A stretch of 64,000 nucleotides of DNA, taken from assembly GCF_014645795.1 (NCBI RefSeq), contig NZ_BMMK01000028.1:1-64000 (forward strand). The letters are read 5' to 3'. Positions 43,591 through 51,838 of this stretch are shown one piece after another. This DNA is from Longimycelium tulufanense. GTDB lineage: Bacteria > Actinomycetota > Actinomycetes > Mycobacteriales > Pseudonocardiaceae. Made by a program: the position numbers and the translations under genes. Every line of letters begins with the position of its first letter. The first letter of the stretch is position 1. The notes beneath the pieces are model-generated. The model worked only from the letters and a program-made list of their open reading frames with translations. It was not told the DNA's origin and made no database searches.

Positions 43591-45092
43591 GCATTCCCTC
43601 CAGTAGTGCCCAGCCAGCCCGACCGGGCCGGCCGAAGGTTGTGGTAGACGTGCTTGGTCTCGGTGTACTCGTCCAGCCCGGCCTGCCCGAGCTCGCGGCC
43701 CACCCCGGACTGCTTGAAACCGCCCCACTCGGCCTGCGGCACGTAGGGATGGAAGTCGTTGATCCACACCGTGCCGTGCCGCAGCCGGCGCACCATCCGG
43801 CGGGCGCGACCGGCGTCGGTGGTCCACACCGCGCCGGCCAGGCCGTAGATGGTGTCGTTGGCCAGCGCCACGGCCTCGTCCTCGGTGTCGAAGACCTCCA
43901 CCGTGACGACCGGGCCGAAGACCTCCTCGCGGACCGCGGTCATCCCGGAGCGGCACCCGTCCAGCACGGTCGGTGGGTAATACCAGCCGTTGGCCAGCTC
44001 GGGGTCGCTCGGTACCGCGCCACCGGTGCGGAGCACCGCGCCCTCGGCGACCGTGGCGTCGACGAAACCGGCCACCTTGTCCCGATGCGCACGGGAAATC
44101 AGCGGTCCAATGTGGACACCCTCGGTGAACCCGTCGCCGATCCGGATCTCGGCGACGCGCTCCACCAAGGCGTTGACGAACCGTTCGCGGATCTCCCGCT
44201 GGACGATCAGCCGCGCACCGGCGGAGCAGACCTGGCCGGCGTGGAAGAAAGCGGCCGTCAGCGCGTTGTCCACCGCGGCGTCGAAGTCGGCGTCGGCGAA
44301 GACCACGTTCGGGTTCTTGCCGCCCAGCTCCAACGCCACCTTCTTCACGGTGGCGGCGGCGTCGGCCATGATGCGCCGCCCGGTGGCCAGGCCGCCGGTG
44401 AACGACACCATGTCGACATCCGGATGGCTCACCATCGTGCTGCCCACGGGGGCACCGGCACCCAGCACCACATTGAGCACACCGGGCGGCAGGTCCAGCT
44501 CAGCCTGCACCAGCTCGGCGAAACGCATCGTGGTCAGCGGCGTCAGCTCGCTCGGCTTGAGCACCACGGTGCAGCCGGCGACCAGGGCGGGCGCGATCTT
44601 CCACGACGCCTGCAGCAGCGGGTAGTTCCACGGGGTGATCTGCGCGCACACGCCGACCGGCTCGCGCACCACCTCGCTGGCCACGTCGGGGTTCGGCGGC
44701 TCGACCGTGCGCCCGGTGTTCGCCGGGCCGAGCCCGCCGTAGTAGCGGAAGACCGCGGCGATGTCGGACATGTCCTGATGGCTGTCCGCCAACGGTTTCG
44801 CCGTGTCCAGGCTCTCCAGCTCGGCGAGCTCGTCGATGTTGCGCTCGATCAGCTCGGCGATGCGGTACACCAGCCGGCCGCGCTCGGCAGCGGGCAGGTG
44901 CGGCCACGGGCCCTCGTCGAACGCGTGACGGGCGGCGGCCACGGCCGCGTTGACGTCGGCCTCGCTGGCCTCACCGACCACCGCGACCACGCGGTCGTCG
45001 TGCGGGCTGCGCACCTCGCGGGTGCCACCGGTGGCCTCGGCCCACCGGCCGTCGATCAGCAGCCCCGTGGGCACCTTCGCGGTGCGGGTCAT
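43587..45092 (-). CDS. betB: Betaine-aldehyde dehydrogenase
   Basis: NAD(P)-dependent aldehyde dehydrogenase of 501 residues, of the BADH class. The catalytic Cys289 is in FFHAGQVCSAG and the general base Glu255 in VALELGGKNPNVV. The oxyanion Asn is in ITPWNYPLL and the cofactor loop is SFTGGLATGRR. It oxidises betaine aldehyde to glycine betaine, an osmoprotectant. ATG at 45092 overlaps the symporter stop by 4 bp, and the next gene overlaps its own stop, so transport and both oxidation steps are translationally coupled. Confidence 0.9.
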   Translation of the reverse strand: MTRTAKVPTGLLIDGRWAEATGGTREVRSPHDDRVVAVVGEASEADVNAAVAAARHAFDEGPWPHLPAAERGRLVYRIAELIERNIDELAELESLDTAKPLADSHQDMSDIAAVFRYYGGLGPANTGRTVEPPNPDVASEVVREPVGVCAQITPWNYPLLQASWKIAPALVAGCTVVLKPSELTPLTTMRFAELVQAELDLPPGVLNVVLGAGAPVGSTMVSHPDVDMVSFTGGLATGRRIMADAAATVKKVALELGGKNPNVVFADADFDAAVDNALTAAFFHAGQVCSAGARLIVQREIRERFVNALVERVAEIRIGDGFTEGVHIGPLISRAHRDKVAGFVDATVAEGAVLRTGGAVPSDPELANGWYYPPTVLDGCRSGMTAVREEVFGPVVTVEVFDTEDEAVALANDTIYGLAGAVWTTDAGRARRMVRRLRHGTVWINDFHPYVPQAEWGGFKQSGVGRELGQAGLDEYTETKHVYHNLRPARSGWLGTTGGNA

Positions 45093-46786
45093 ACCTTCAC
45101 CTCTTCACTTGTCCTGTCCTGCTCGGCGGGCATGGGCATGGCCCGCCGCTCCGGCGAGTCCGGGTCCAGCGCCGACAACGGCACCGGCTGGTGCACCCGC
45201 CGGGTCAGCCACGAGACCACCAGGATGGTGGCCAGGCCGGCCAGCATCGACACGGTGCGGAACGGGAAGAGCACCGCACCGTCCTGCTGCCACGGCCACG
45301 GCAGCAGCGCGGGCAGCCCGAATGTCGGCTCACCACCGCTGAAACGCAGTAGAAAGCCCACGATGAAGCCCGCGACCACGCCGATCCGGTTGGCGAACGG
45401 CACGAACAACGCGCACACCAGCATCGGGAACAACAGCACGTACACCAGGTCGCTGGCGAGGTACCAGAGCTGGTAGACGCTGGCCACGTTGAGCGCGAGC
45501 ACCGCGGCGGTCGCGCCGATGACGACGATCAGCCGCCGGATCATCCGCTGCACCTGGGCCGCGGTGGCCTTCGGCCGGATCAGCCGACGGTAGACGTTCC
45601 ATCCGGTCAGCGAGGACGCCGACAGTACCGAAGAGTCCACGCTGGACATGACGGCGGCGGCCATGGCACCCATGGCAAGTGCGGCCACTCCCGTCGGCAG
45701 CAGGTAACGCAGCACGTATGGCAGCGCCATCGAGGGGTTGTCCAGCGGCGGCGCACCGGCGGCGCTGAAGTTCGCGGCGGTGGCGATGATGCCGATCAGA
45801 ATGGGCGGAACCGCGGCGAGCATGCACAGCACACCGGCGCCGACCGACAGCCGGCGCGCGGTCTTCTCGTCCCGGGCCGACAGCACGCGCTGGAAGTACA
45901 CCTGCCACGGGATGCCACCCATGACCAGCAGCAGGCCCATGTCCCACCAGTTCCACCACAGCGGGCCCCACGCCGGGTCGTCCCAGCCGGTCAGCGGCGG
46001 GAACAGGGAGGCGTATGAACCGAACGCCTCCTGATAGCCGGACCAGGCACCGCCGAGGCCGCCCACGGCCGACGCGGCGAACGGGATGGCCGCGAACAGG
46101 CCGATGAAGATCACGATGACCTGGACGACGTCGGTGATCGCGACCGACCACATGCCGCCGACGACGGTGTAGGCGATGGCGACCGCCGCCGACAGGATGA
46201 TGGAGAAGGTGAAGTCCAGGCCGACGATGGTGCCGAAGGTGGTGCCCAGCGCGGTGAGGATCGCCCCGGACCAGAAGATCTCACCGAGTACGGCCGGGAC
46301 GGCGCCGAGACCGGCGGCCCGCTTGCCGAAGCGGATGTCGATCGGGTCGAGCATGGTGGCGAACCGGCCGCGGCGCATCTTGCCGGCGAAGAACAGGCCG
46401 CCGATCACGAGGCTGAGCGCGTAGCCCCAGGGCGCCTGCGCCCAGGCCATGCCGGAGGCGAAGGTGGCCTCGGCGGTGCCGTTGATGTATCCGCCGCCCA
46501 CCCAGGTGGCGGTCATGGTGAACACGCCGATCCACAACGGGATGTTGCGGCCCGCCACGAGGGTGTTCACCAAGCTTCCGCCCTTGCGCGCCGCCACGAC
46601 CGCGCCCAGCCAGTAGAAGAGCGCGTAGAAGCCGATCATGGCCAGCAGGCCGGGCCAGGACACGTTCGGCTGGGTCAGCGCCACGTAGATGAGCGCGCCG
46701 GTGATGACGACGGCGAAGCCGCCGAGCTTGATCACCTGGGTTGCGGTGGCGGTCGGTTCGGGAGTCCTCGTCGCTTCGACGGACAC
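45089..46786 (-). CDS. Sodium/solute symporter of the high-affinity choline transporter type
   Basis: Solute:sodium symporter (SSS, SLC5-like) of 565 residues with about 13 membrane helices. Characteristic stretches are TATWVGGGYINGTAEA, YTVVGGMWSVAITDVVQ and GAMAAAVMSSVDSSVLSASS, which resemble the CHT1 choline transporter. It is first in the operon with betaine aldehyde and choline dehydrogenases, which supports choline as substrate. GTG at 46786 has GGAAGGAGC in ideal position. The soluble C-terminal tail is short. Confidence 0.88.
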   Translation of the reverse strand: MSVEATRTPEPTATATQVIKLGGFAVVITGALIYVALTQPNVSWPGLLAMIGFYALFYWLGAVVAARKGGSLVNTLVAGRNIPLWIGVFTMTATWVGGGYINGTAEATFASGMAWAQAPWGYALSLVIGGLFFAGKMRRGRFATMLDPIDIRFGKRAAGLGAVPAVLGEIFWSGAILTALGTTFGTIVGLDFTFSIILSAAVAIAYTVVGGMWSVAITDVVQVIVIFIGLFAAIPFAASAVGGLGGAWSGYQEAFGSYASLFPPLTGWDDPAWGPLWWNWWDMGLLLVMGGIPWQVYFQRVLSARDEKTARRLSVGAGVLCMLAAVPPILIGIIATAANFSAAGAPPLDNPSMALPYVLRYLLPTGVAALAMGAMAAAVMSSVDSSVLSASSLTGWNVYRRLIRPKATAAQVQRMIRRLIVVIGATAAVLALNVASVYQLWYLASDLVYVLLFPMLVCALFVPFANRIGVVAGFIVGFLLRFSGGEPTFGLPALLPWPWQQDGAVLFPFRTVSMLAGLATILVVSWLTRRVHQPVPLSALDPDSPERRAMPMPAEQDRTSEEVKV

Positions 46787-47110
46787 GCCGCTCCTTCCGT
46801 TGGGATCAGAACCGCCGATCGAAGCTAGTCCAAAAGTGGGACGGGAGTCCTGGTTCTGGCTGAAAATTGTGGCTCATGACACGTCCGCACCATGTAACAA
46901 ATTGCGGTGCCAGAACGAAATTCCACTCTCGTTTCCGCTGGTTACCGGCGGGTTGGCGGGGTTGCGTCCGTTGCCTCCGGCCGGCGGGCCCTCTTGCTTT
47001 TTCACCCGATAGGAGCTACGCGCGACTCCCTGCTGTCGATCAAACGCACTGCGCAACCGGTTCGAGTGATCGTCCTTGCCATATTGTCGAACAGGTGTTC
47101 GAATGGGTAG
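46787..47110. other. Divergent intergenic region, choline operon / radical SAM gene
   Basis: About 324 bp of clearly lower GC content than the genes around it. It must hold the choline-operon promoter on the minus strand and, at its right end, the SOS box of the radical SAM gene. No further gene is supported. Confidence 0.6.
47087..47102 (+). promoter_or_regulatory. Perfect SOS (LexA) box
   Basis: TCGAACAGGTGTTCGA is an exact match to the actinobacterial palindrome TCGAAC-N4-GTTCGA. It ends 8 bp before the start codon of the radical SAM gene, where bound LexA would block transcription or initiation. The M. tuberculosis orthologue Rv2578c is, to my knowledge, in the LexA regulon. Confidence 0.92.
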
Positions 47111-48193
47111 GTGCGATGGGAACGGCAGCGCGTGGTCGGCGGGGAGCTCGTCGAGGTCCCGGTGCTCCCCGGCCTGCCCGGGCTGGTGCGCAGCGTCCGG
47201 ACGCCGGAGTTCCACGACGTCACCTTCCACGAGGTGGCGGCCAAATCCGCGCTGAACCGGGTGGCCGCGGCCTCCGCAATGCCATTCCAGTGGACAATTA
47301 ATCCCTATCGTGGATGCACCCATCAATGTGTTTATTGTTACGCTCGTCGATCGCACACCTATTTGGATTTTGATGCGGGAAAGGATTTCGATTCCCAGGT
47401 CATCGTGAAGGTGAATATTGGTGAAGTGCTCACTCGTGAGTTGGCTTCTTCGCGATGGCAGCGGGAACACGTCGCGATGGGGACGAACACCGACCCGTAC
47501 CAGCGGGCGGAGGGTCGTTACCGGCTCATGCCCGGCGTGATCAATGCGCTGGCCAGCTCCGGGACGCCGTTCTCCATCCTCACCAAGGGCACCCTGCTGT
47601 CCCGGGACCTGCCGCTGCTCGCCGAGGCGGCGCAGGAGGTCTCGGTGGGGCTCGGTGTCTCGATCGCCCTGGTGGACCGTGAACTGCAGCACTCGCTGGA
47701 GCCGGGCACGCCGGGCCCGCAGGCCCGGCTGGACCTGGTTCGGCGGGCACGGGAGGCTGGACTGCCCTGCGGGGTCTTCGTCGCGCCCGTGCTGCCCTGG
47801 CTCACCGACTCGACCGCGGCCCTGGATGCCCTGCTGGCCGAGATCGCCGACGCGGGCGCAACCGGGGTGACGGTGATTCCGTTGCATTTGCGCCAGGGTG
47901 CGCGGGAATGGTTCATGACTTGGCTGGAACGGGAGCATCCGAAGCTCGTGCCCGGATATCGTCGAATTTACGCGCGGGGGTCGTACGCGGACCGGCGGTA
48001 CCGGAAGTGGCTGAGCGAGAAGGTGCGGCCGTTGCTGCGAAAGAACGGCCTGCTCCCGAAGGATACCTCGCCCAATGCGAACCCGGTACGTGGTGTTGAC
48101 GAGGAGGCCAACTGGCCGGACGGCAGCCTGCCGCCGGAGAGCACCCGCAGTGCGCCACTCCAGCCGGAGCAGCTCAGCCTCCTCTCGCTGTAA
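47111..48193 (+). CDS. Rv2578c-family radical SAM protein, DNA-damage controlled
   Basis: Radical SAM enzyme of 360 residues in the SplB-related family typified by Rv2578c. The [4Fe-4S] cysteines are Cys69, Cys73 and Cys76 in YRGCTHQCVYCYAR. Other blocks are LGVSIALVD and GTNTDPYQRAEGRYRLMPG. The family resembles spore photoproduct lyase and is suspected to act on damaged nucleic acid, but its reaction is not known. GTG at 47111 gives the family start MRW. A perfect SOS box lies just upstream. Codons around the cysteine motif (about 47279-47450) switch sharply to A/T endings, unlike the rest of the gene; related proteins in some species carry an intein, and this copy has none. Confidence 0.93.
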   Translation: MRWERQRVVGGELVEVPVLPGLPGLVRSVRTPEFHDVTFHEVAAKSALNRVAAASAMPFQWTINPYRGCTHQCVYCYARRSHTYLDFDAGKDFDSQVIVKVNIGEVLTRELASSRWQREHVAMGTNTDPYQRAEGRYRLMPGVINALASSGTPFSILTKGTLLSRDLPLLAEAAQEVSVGLGVSIALVDRELQHSLEPGTPGPQARLDLVRRAREAGLPCGVFVAPVLPWLTDSTAALDALLAEIADAGATGVTVIPLHLRQGAREWFMTWLEREHPKLVPGYRRIYARGSYADRRYRKWLSEKVRPLLRKNGLLPKDTSPNANPVRGVDEEANWPDGSLPPESTRSAPLQPEQLSLLSL

Positions 48194-48296
48194 CCCGATA
48201 CCCACCTGGACCTTTGCTCCGGCCTGGACCTCGTGGGAATAGCGGCGGCCGGCTGCTGGGTTCTCGGAGGTTAGCTCTCGCATGAGGAGGCCCGAA

Positions 48297-48692
48297 GTGG
48301 GTGTCAGGTTGAACGAGCGGGTGCGCCAGCTGCTGGACGGCAGGAACCATGCGACGCTGGCAACGATCAATCCCGATGGAAGCCCGCAGACCTCGGTGAT
48401 CTGGGTCGGCCGCGATGGCGACGAGGTGGTCTTCTCCACCACGGCCGAGCGCTACAAGACGCGCAATATGTGCCGTGACCCGCGCGTGAGCATCACGATC
48501 TTCGACCATGGCGACCCCAACACCTACGCGGAGATCCGCGGCACGGTGACCTTCACGCAGGAAGGAAGCCGCGAACCGGTGGAACAACTCGCCCAGAAGT
48601 ACATCGGCAGGGAGTTCTACCCCGAACCGCCGGACGTGGTTCGAGTGACGGCGCGCCTCACCCCCACCAAGGTCACCGGCTACGCCGCCTGA
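48297..48692 (+). CDS. PPOX-class F420-dependent oxidoreductase-like protein
   Basis: Split-barrel protein of 131 residues with HATLATINPDGSPQTSVIWV, then ERYKTRNMCRDPRVSITIFD, the common pattern of FMN/F420-binding PPOX-class reductases. The substrate is unknown. GTG at 48297 is chosen because AGGAGG lies six bases upstream. An ATG at 48282 would include that site in the coding sequence and is the alternative. It begins 103 bp after the radical SAM gene; shared SOS control is possible but not shown. Confidence 0.85.
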   Translation: MGVRLNERVRQLLDGRNHATLATINPDGSPQTSVIWVGRDGDEVVFSTTAERYKTRNMCRDPRVSITIFDHGDPNTYAEIRGTVTFTQEGSREPVEQLAQKYIGREFYPEPPDVVRVTARLTPTKVTGYAA

Positions 48693-48710
48693 ACCTCAGC
48701 CTCCCTGGCA

Positions 48711-49595
48711 CTAGAAGGGTGACCAGGACCATGGACGGGGGACATGCCCACGCAGGCAGCGCAACCGGTGTTCGGCTTCCCGCCGCGCTGCCGGGTTCCT
48801 ATCGGACTTACTCGTGACGAAGAGCGTCCAGCGAAGCTCCGAGATGTCGGCGAGGTTGTCGAAACCTGCCCAGTGGGTGACGTCATAGCCGTAGGCCGAC
48901 ACGAGGGCTTGGTATTCGCACTCGGGGATGCGATCGAACCGGGTGACATCAACGGCAAGCGGAACAAGGTCCCACTCGGGTCGGCCCCAGGACACGTGCT
49001 CGAGGTCGAGTAGTAGCGGCTGCTGGCGGTCGCAGACAGCAACATTGCCCTGCCAGGCGTCCCCGTGAACGACACACGGTGGGAGCCCGGGTGGGAGATG
49101 GCGCCACTGTTCCTTGAGCTGGGCAAGCCGATGCCGGAGGAACTCGCGGTCCTCCGGCGGGAGGAACGCGGCGTCGTCAATACGTTCAGCCATTCCATCG
49201 AAGGGCTTGAGGGCGGGCAGAGTGATGTCGTTGGGCGCCGGAAGCGCGTGCAGCTTGCGCAGCACCGCGCCCAGCTCGCCAGCGGTGGCAGGTCGGTGCG
49301 GTGGCAGCTCAGACCAGAAGGTCACCGGTCGACTACCAATTTCCACCGGTTGGCGGAAACCAGCAGCCGTAACCGCTGGCACTCCGCAGGCTGCCAGCCA
49401 GTGCGACACCCGTACTTCCTTCGCCGCTCGATCCAAACTTCCCGCCGGCCCAACACGTGCAACCATCTCTCCAGGCAGTCGATAGAGCACGTTGGATCCA
49501 TCGCGGATCAGTTCGGCACCGCTCACGTCGATCCCGACCAGCTCACCCGCTCTGACGAGAACCTCGAACGCGGACGAAGCAGAGAGGCATACCAT
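48711..49595 (-). CDS. Aminoglycoside phosphotransferase-fold kinase
   Basis: APH-family small-molecule kinase of 294 residues with the catalytic loop VVHGDAWQGNV and the metal-binding LLDLEHVSWG, both intact. The substrate is unknown; fold members phosphorylate antibiotics, choline, homoserine or sugars. It starts 12 bp downstream of an XRE-TPR regulator and is presumably co-transcribed. ATG at 49595 lacks a strong ribosome site, fitting translation coupled to the upstream gene. Third positions contain more A and T than the flanking genes, which suggests later acquisition of this pair. Confidence 0.85.
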   Translation of the reverse strand: MVCLSASSAFEVLVRAGELVGIDVSGAELIRDGSNVLYRLPGEMVARVGPAGSLDRAAKEVRVSHWLAACGVPAVTAAGFRQPVEIGSRPVTFWSELPPHRPATAGELGAVLRKLHALPAPNDITLPALKPFDGMAERIDDAAFLPPEDREFLRHRLAQLKEQWRHLPPGLPPCVVHGDAWQGNVAVCDRQQPLLLDLEHVSWGRPEWDLVPLAVDVTRFDRIPECEYQALVSAYGYDVTHWAGFDNLADISELRWTLFVTSKSDRNPAARREAEHRLRCLRGHVPRPWSWSPF

Positions 49596-49607
49596 AAGCT
49601 GATCGTG

Positions 49608-50921
49608 TCAGGACTGCACCGACAGCCGCATCAGATCATGGTGAAGTGCGGTGACCTCGGAGTGTCGCCGGTGCCGCTGGGCGGCACCGGCTAGCCGTCC
49701 CATCTCCTCGAGCACCCGCCGGGACCGCAGCGGTGCTGCGTCGTCCAGTGCCTGACGTGCGATTTGCACAGCCTCAGCCGGGTCGGCGACCTGCATGATG
49801 AGGGTGGCCAGGCGCAGCCTGGAGAACACGCGCGAGCGAACGTACTCCGGCCGCTGTAGCTCAATAGCCGCGCGCAGGCGCGATGCCGCTGATTCGTAGC
49901 AACCTGTCTGCGCGGCAGCCGGTGTAAGGGCGCGGCCGGTGCTTCCCAGGTGCTCGGCCCGGTCGTAGTAGCACAGCCAAGGCGGATCGAGTGGTGGGTG
50001 GGCATCAGCGAAGTGCTCATCGGCGCGCTCGACCTCGGCGTATGCCGCCCGATTGCGCGCTGTCCTTGCGAGTATCTGCGCACGAACAGCGCAGACCATT
50101 GCCCGAGTGGTCGCGGTGAGGCGATCAGCTCGCACCCCGGCGAAGTCAATCAGTGACAGTGCCTCGTCGAGCTGCCCGACATGGGCCGCCATGCGAGCCA
50201 TATCGGCCCGGGTGCTTGCCCGAAGGAGCCAGGAGTCCCCTTGCTCGGCACACCAGAGCGCGAAGCGGAAGCAGCGCTCGGCCGCCATGAAGTTGGCGAC
50301 ATCGAAGGCTGCGAAGGCGACCACACCTGCGAGGTTGCCGACCGCCTCGAACATCGCGCGTCGTACCTCGTTGCTGGCACGCCTGTCGAGAAGCTGGGCA
50401 GACCATCGAAGTTGGCTGAGCGCCGCCTCACTCGCGAGGCCACCCCCGAACAGGTTCTCTGCCTGCGCAAAGGCCCGAGTCGTCATCCGCACGTATTCGA
50501 CGTCTCGCGAGCCGATCGTCGCCGGGAGCGCGGTGCGGAGATCGAAGTCAGCGAGGAGGCTGGGGCCATCGGCCCCCCGAACCTCCAGCTCACCAGGCAG
50601 GCGCGCGGCCGGAGGTTCCTGCCTGGGATACGAAGGAGCACCGTACGTGGATCGATAGAAGCCAAGTTCGCGGTCGGTCTTGGCGTTCAGGAGTGCGCGG
50701 AGGGCCTCCCGAACCTCCCTCACCTGGGGCCTTCCGATCACACCGCGCTCGAGCTTGCCAATGTAGTTCCCATCTAGCTCCAGCACGCGCCCGTCGTGGT
50801 GCTCGTAGATCCAGACATTGACCAGTTCGGCCAGCTCCTGCCGCGACAACGGCTCGCCCGGAGTCTGCGGTGAGGGCGTGCGCAGGCGCGCCCGGCGAAG
50901 GCTCTCGTTCGGCTGTGCCAC
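49608..50921 (-). CDS. XRE-family regulator with TPR-like C-terminal domain
   Basis: Regulator of 437 residues. An N-terminal helix-turn-helix (about 20-75) has LSRQELAELVNVWIYEH and NYIGKLERGVIGRP. The remaining 350 residues are all-helical, with repeats of tetratricopeptide type (for example AAERCFRFALWCAEQGDSW and RAAYAEVERADEHF). This class, common in Streptomyces and relatives, often controls an adjacent gene in response to a peptide or small ligand. GTG at 50921 has GAGGAGG eight bases upstream. It is upstream of an APH-fold kinase and divergent from two small unknown genes. Confidence 0.85.
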   Translation of the reverse strand: MAQPNESLRRARLRTPSPQTPGEPLSRQELAELVNVWIYEHHDGRVLELDGNYIGKLERGVIGRPQVREVREALRALLNAKTDRELGFYRSTYGAPSYPRQEPPAARLPGELEVRGADGPSLLADFDLRTALPATIGSRDVEYVRMTTRAFAQAENLFGGGLASEAALSQLRWSAQLLDRRASNEVRRAMFEAVGNLAGVVAFAAFDVANFMAAERCFRFALWCAEQGDSWLLRASTRADMARMAAHVGQLDEALSLIDFAGVRADRLTATTRAMVCAVRAQILARTARNRAAYAEVERADEHFADAHPPLDPPWLCYYDRAEHLGSTGRALTPAAAQTGCYESAASRLRAAIELQRPEYVRSRVFSRLRLATLIMQVADPAEAVQIARQALDDAAPLRSRRVLEEMGRLAGAAQRHRRHSEVTALHHDLMRLSVQS

Positions 50922-51072
50922 GGCCGTCCTCCTCGACTGGTCCGCACAGTCTGGCACCGCCCGTAATCATTCAAGCACCCTGCGTCTTCCTCGGATCCTC
51001 CCTCGAACCTCCCCTTGACATCACCGCCTCGATCGTCCCGAGCAGTGGCAGGGCGACAGCACCCTCAATGCC

Positions 51073-51444
51073 ATGACTCAGAGCGAAACTGATGCGGCGG
51101 CGGTGCGGGCGTTTCCGGAGCTACGGCACCTGATTACGCTTCGTGACGGCGGCTGGCGGTTCCTGCCCGCACCGCACGTCGGCGGCGTGCCGGTGCGGAT
51201 CGACGGCTTCCGGGAGTACCCCGGCCACTGGGACGCCATCCGGGTGGAGTCTCCGGTCGACGTTCTCGGTATCCGAATGACGCGCGAGAACCCACCGGGT
51301 CTCGTCTGGGAACGCACCGGGAGCCTTGGCGAAGTCGTCACGGAGCTGGCTCTGCTACCACCACCCGACCATCGACTGGCGCCCTACCTCGTCACCGGGA
51401 CGGCCCCACTCCTCGTCCCGGGACACCTGGAGCCAGCCCGATGA
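51073..51444 (+). CDS. Hypothetical protein (123 aa)
   Basis: Unrecognised soluble protein, divergent from the XRE-TPR regulator and overlapping the next gene by 4 bp. It is rich in aromatic and proline residues (GWRFLPAPHVGGVPVRIDG) and has no membrane segment. A perfect TTGACA lies at 51015-51020 upstream, but no convincing -10 is seen. ATG at 51073 has no strong ribosome site. Its partner, the divergent regulator and the kinase gene form a four-gene accessory cluster. Confidence 0.7.
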   Translation: MTQSETDAAAVRAFPELRHLITLRDGGWRFLPAPHVGGVPVRIDGFREYPGHWDAIRVESPVDVLGIRMTRENPPGLVWERTGSLGEVVTELALLPPPDHRLAPYLVTGTAPLLVPGHLEPAR

Positions 51445-51770
51445 CGCCTTCACTCCCCAAATATGCCGCCGATATCCGCGAGGGGAGCCTCCCGCGGCCC
51501 GGCCGGAGGGGGCTGCACCACGTTGGCGTGCCCACCGCATGGCACCACTACGCCGGCTACACCTTCCGCTGGGGGAGGGGTGACCACACTGTCACCGTCC
51601 ATCAAGGCCGTCATCTGGCGTCCTATGCCAACACGTTCCTCGTCGACGTCATCGACGTCGGCGCTGATTGGGAGGACGACAACGACCTCGTCCGTGTCAC
51701 TCACTGGTGGCTTCGGCAGCAGTGGCGTGGCACTGAAAACACAGCGCGGTGCCCCGTCACCGCGCTGTGA
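51441..51770 (+). CDS. Hypothetical protein (109 aa)
   Basis: Unrecognised small protein with many His and Trp residues (HHVGVPTAWHHYAGYTFRWG, VTHWWLRQQW). Translationally coupled to the preceding gene through an ATGA overlap. The His-rich start could bind metal, which is speculation. Its final codons encode a strong RNA hairpin that overlaps the stop codon. It is convergent with the decarboxylase gene. Confidence 0.65.
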   Translation: MTPSLPKYAADIREGSLPRPGRRGLHHVGVPTAWHHYAGYTFRWGRGDHTVTVHQGRHLASYANTFLVDVIDVGADWEDDNDLVRVTHWWLRQQWRGTENTARCPVTAL

Positions 51771-51787
51771 AGCAGTGGCGGGGCACC
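51740..51787 (+). terminator. Terminator hairpin overlapping a stop codon, with an alternative fold
   Basis: CACAGCGCGGTG (51740-51751) pairs perfectly with CACCGCGCTGTG (51758-51769), covering the last codons of the 109-residue gene. GGTGCCCC (51748-51755) could instead pair with GGGGCACC (51780-51787), so the two structures exclude each other. Confidence 0.6.
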
Positions 51788-51838
51788 GGTTGGCGATAAC
51801 GGGCTGCCCGAGGCTCATGGGGAGCCGCGCCTGGCGTT

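Noticed and set aside
40327-43647. A 1,106-codon plus-strand open frame opposite YibE/F and the choline dehydrogenase
   Set aside because: It is antisense to two well-supported genes and shows no recognisable domain.
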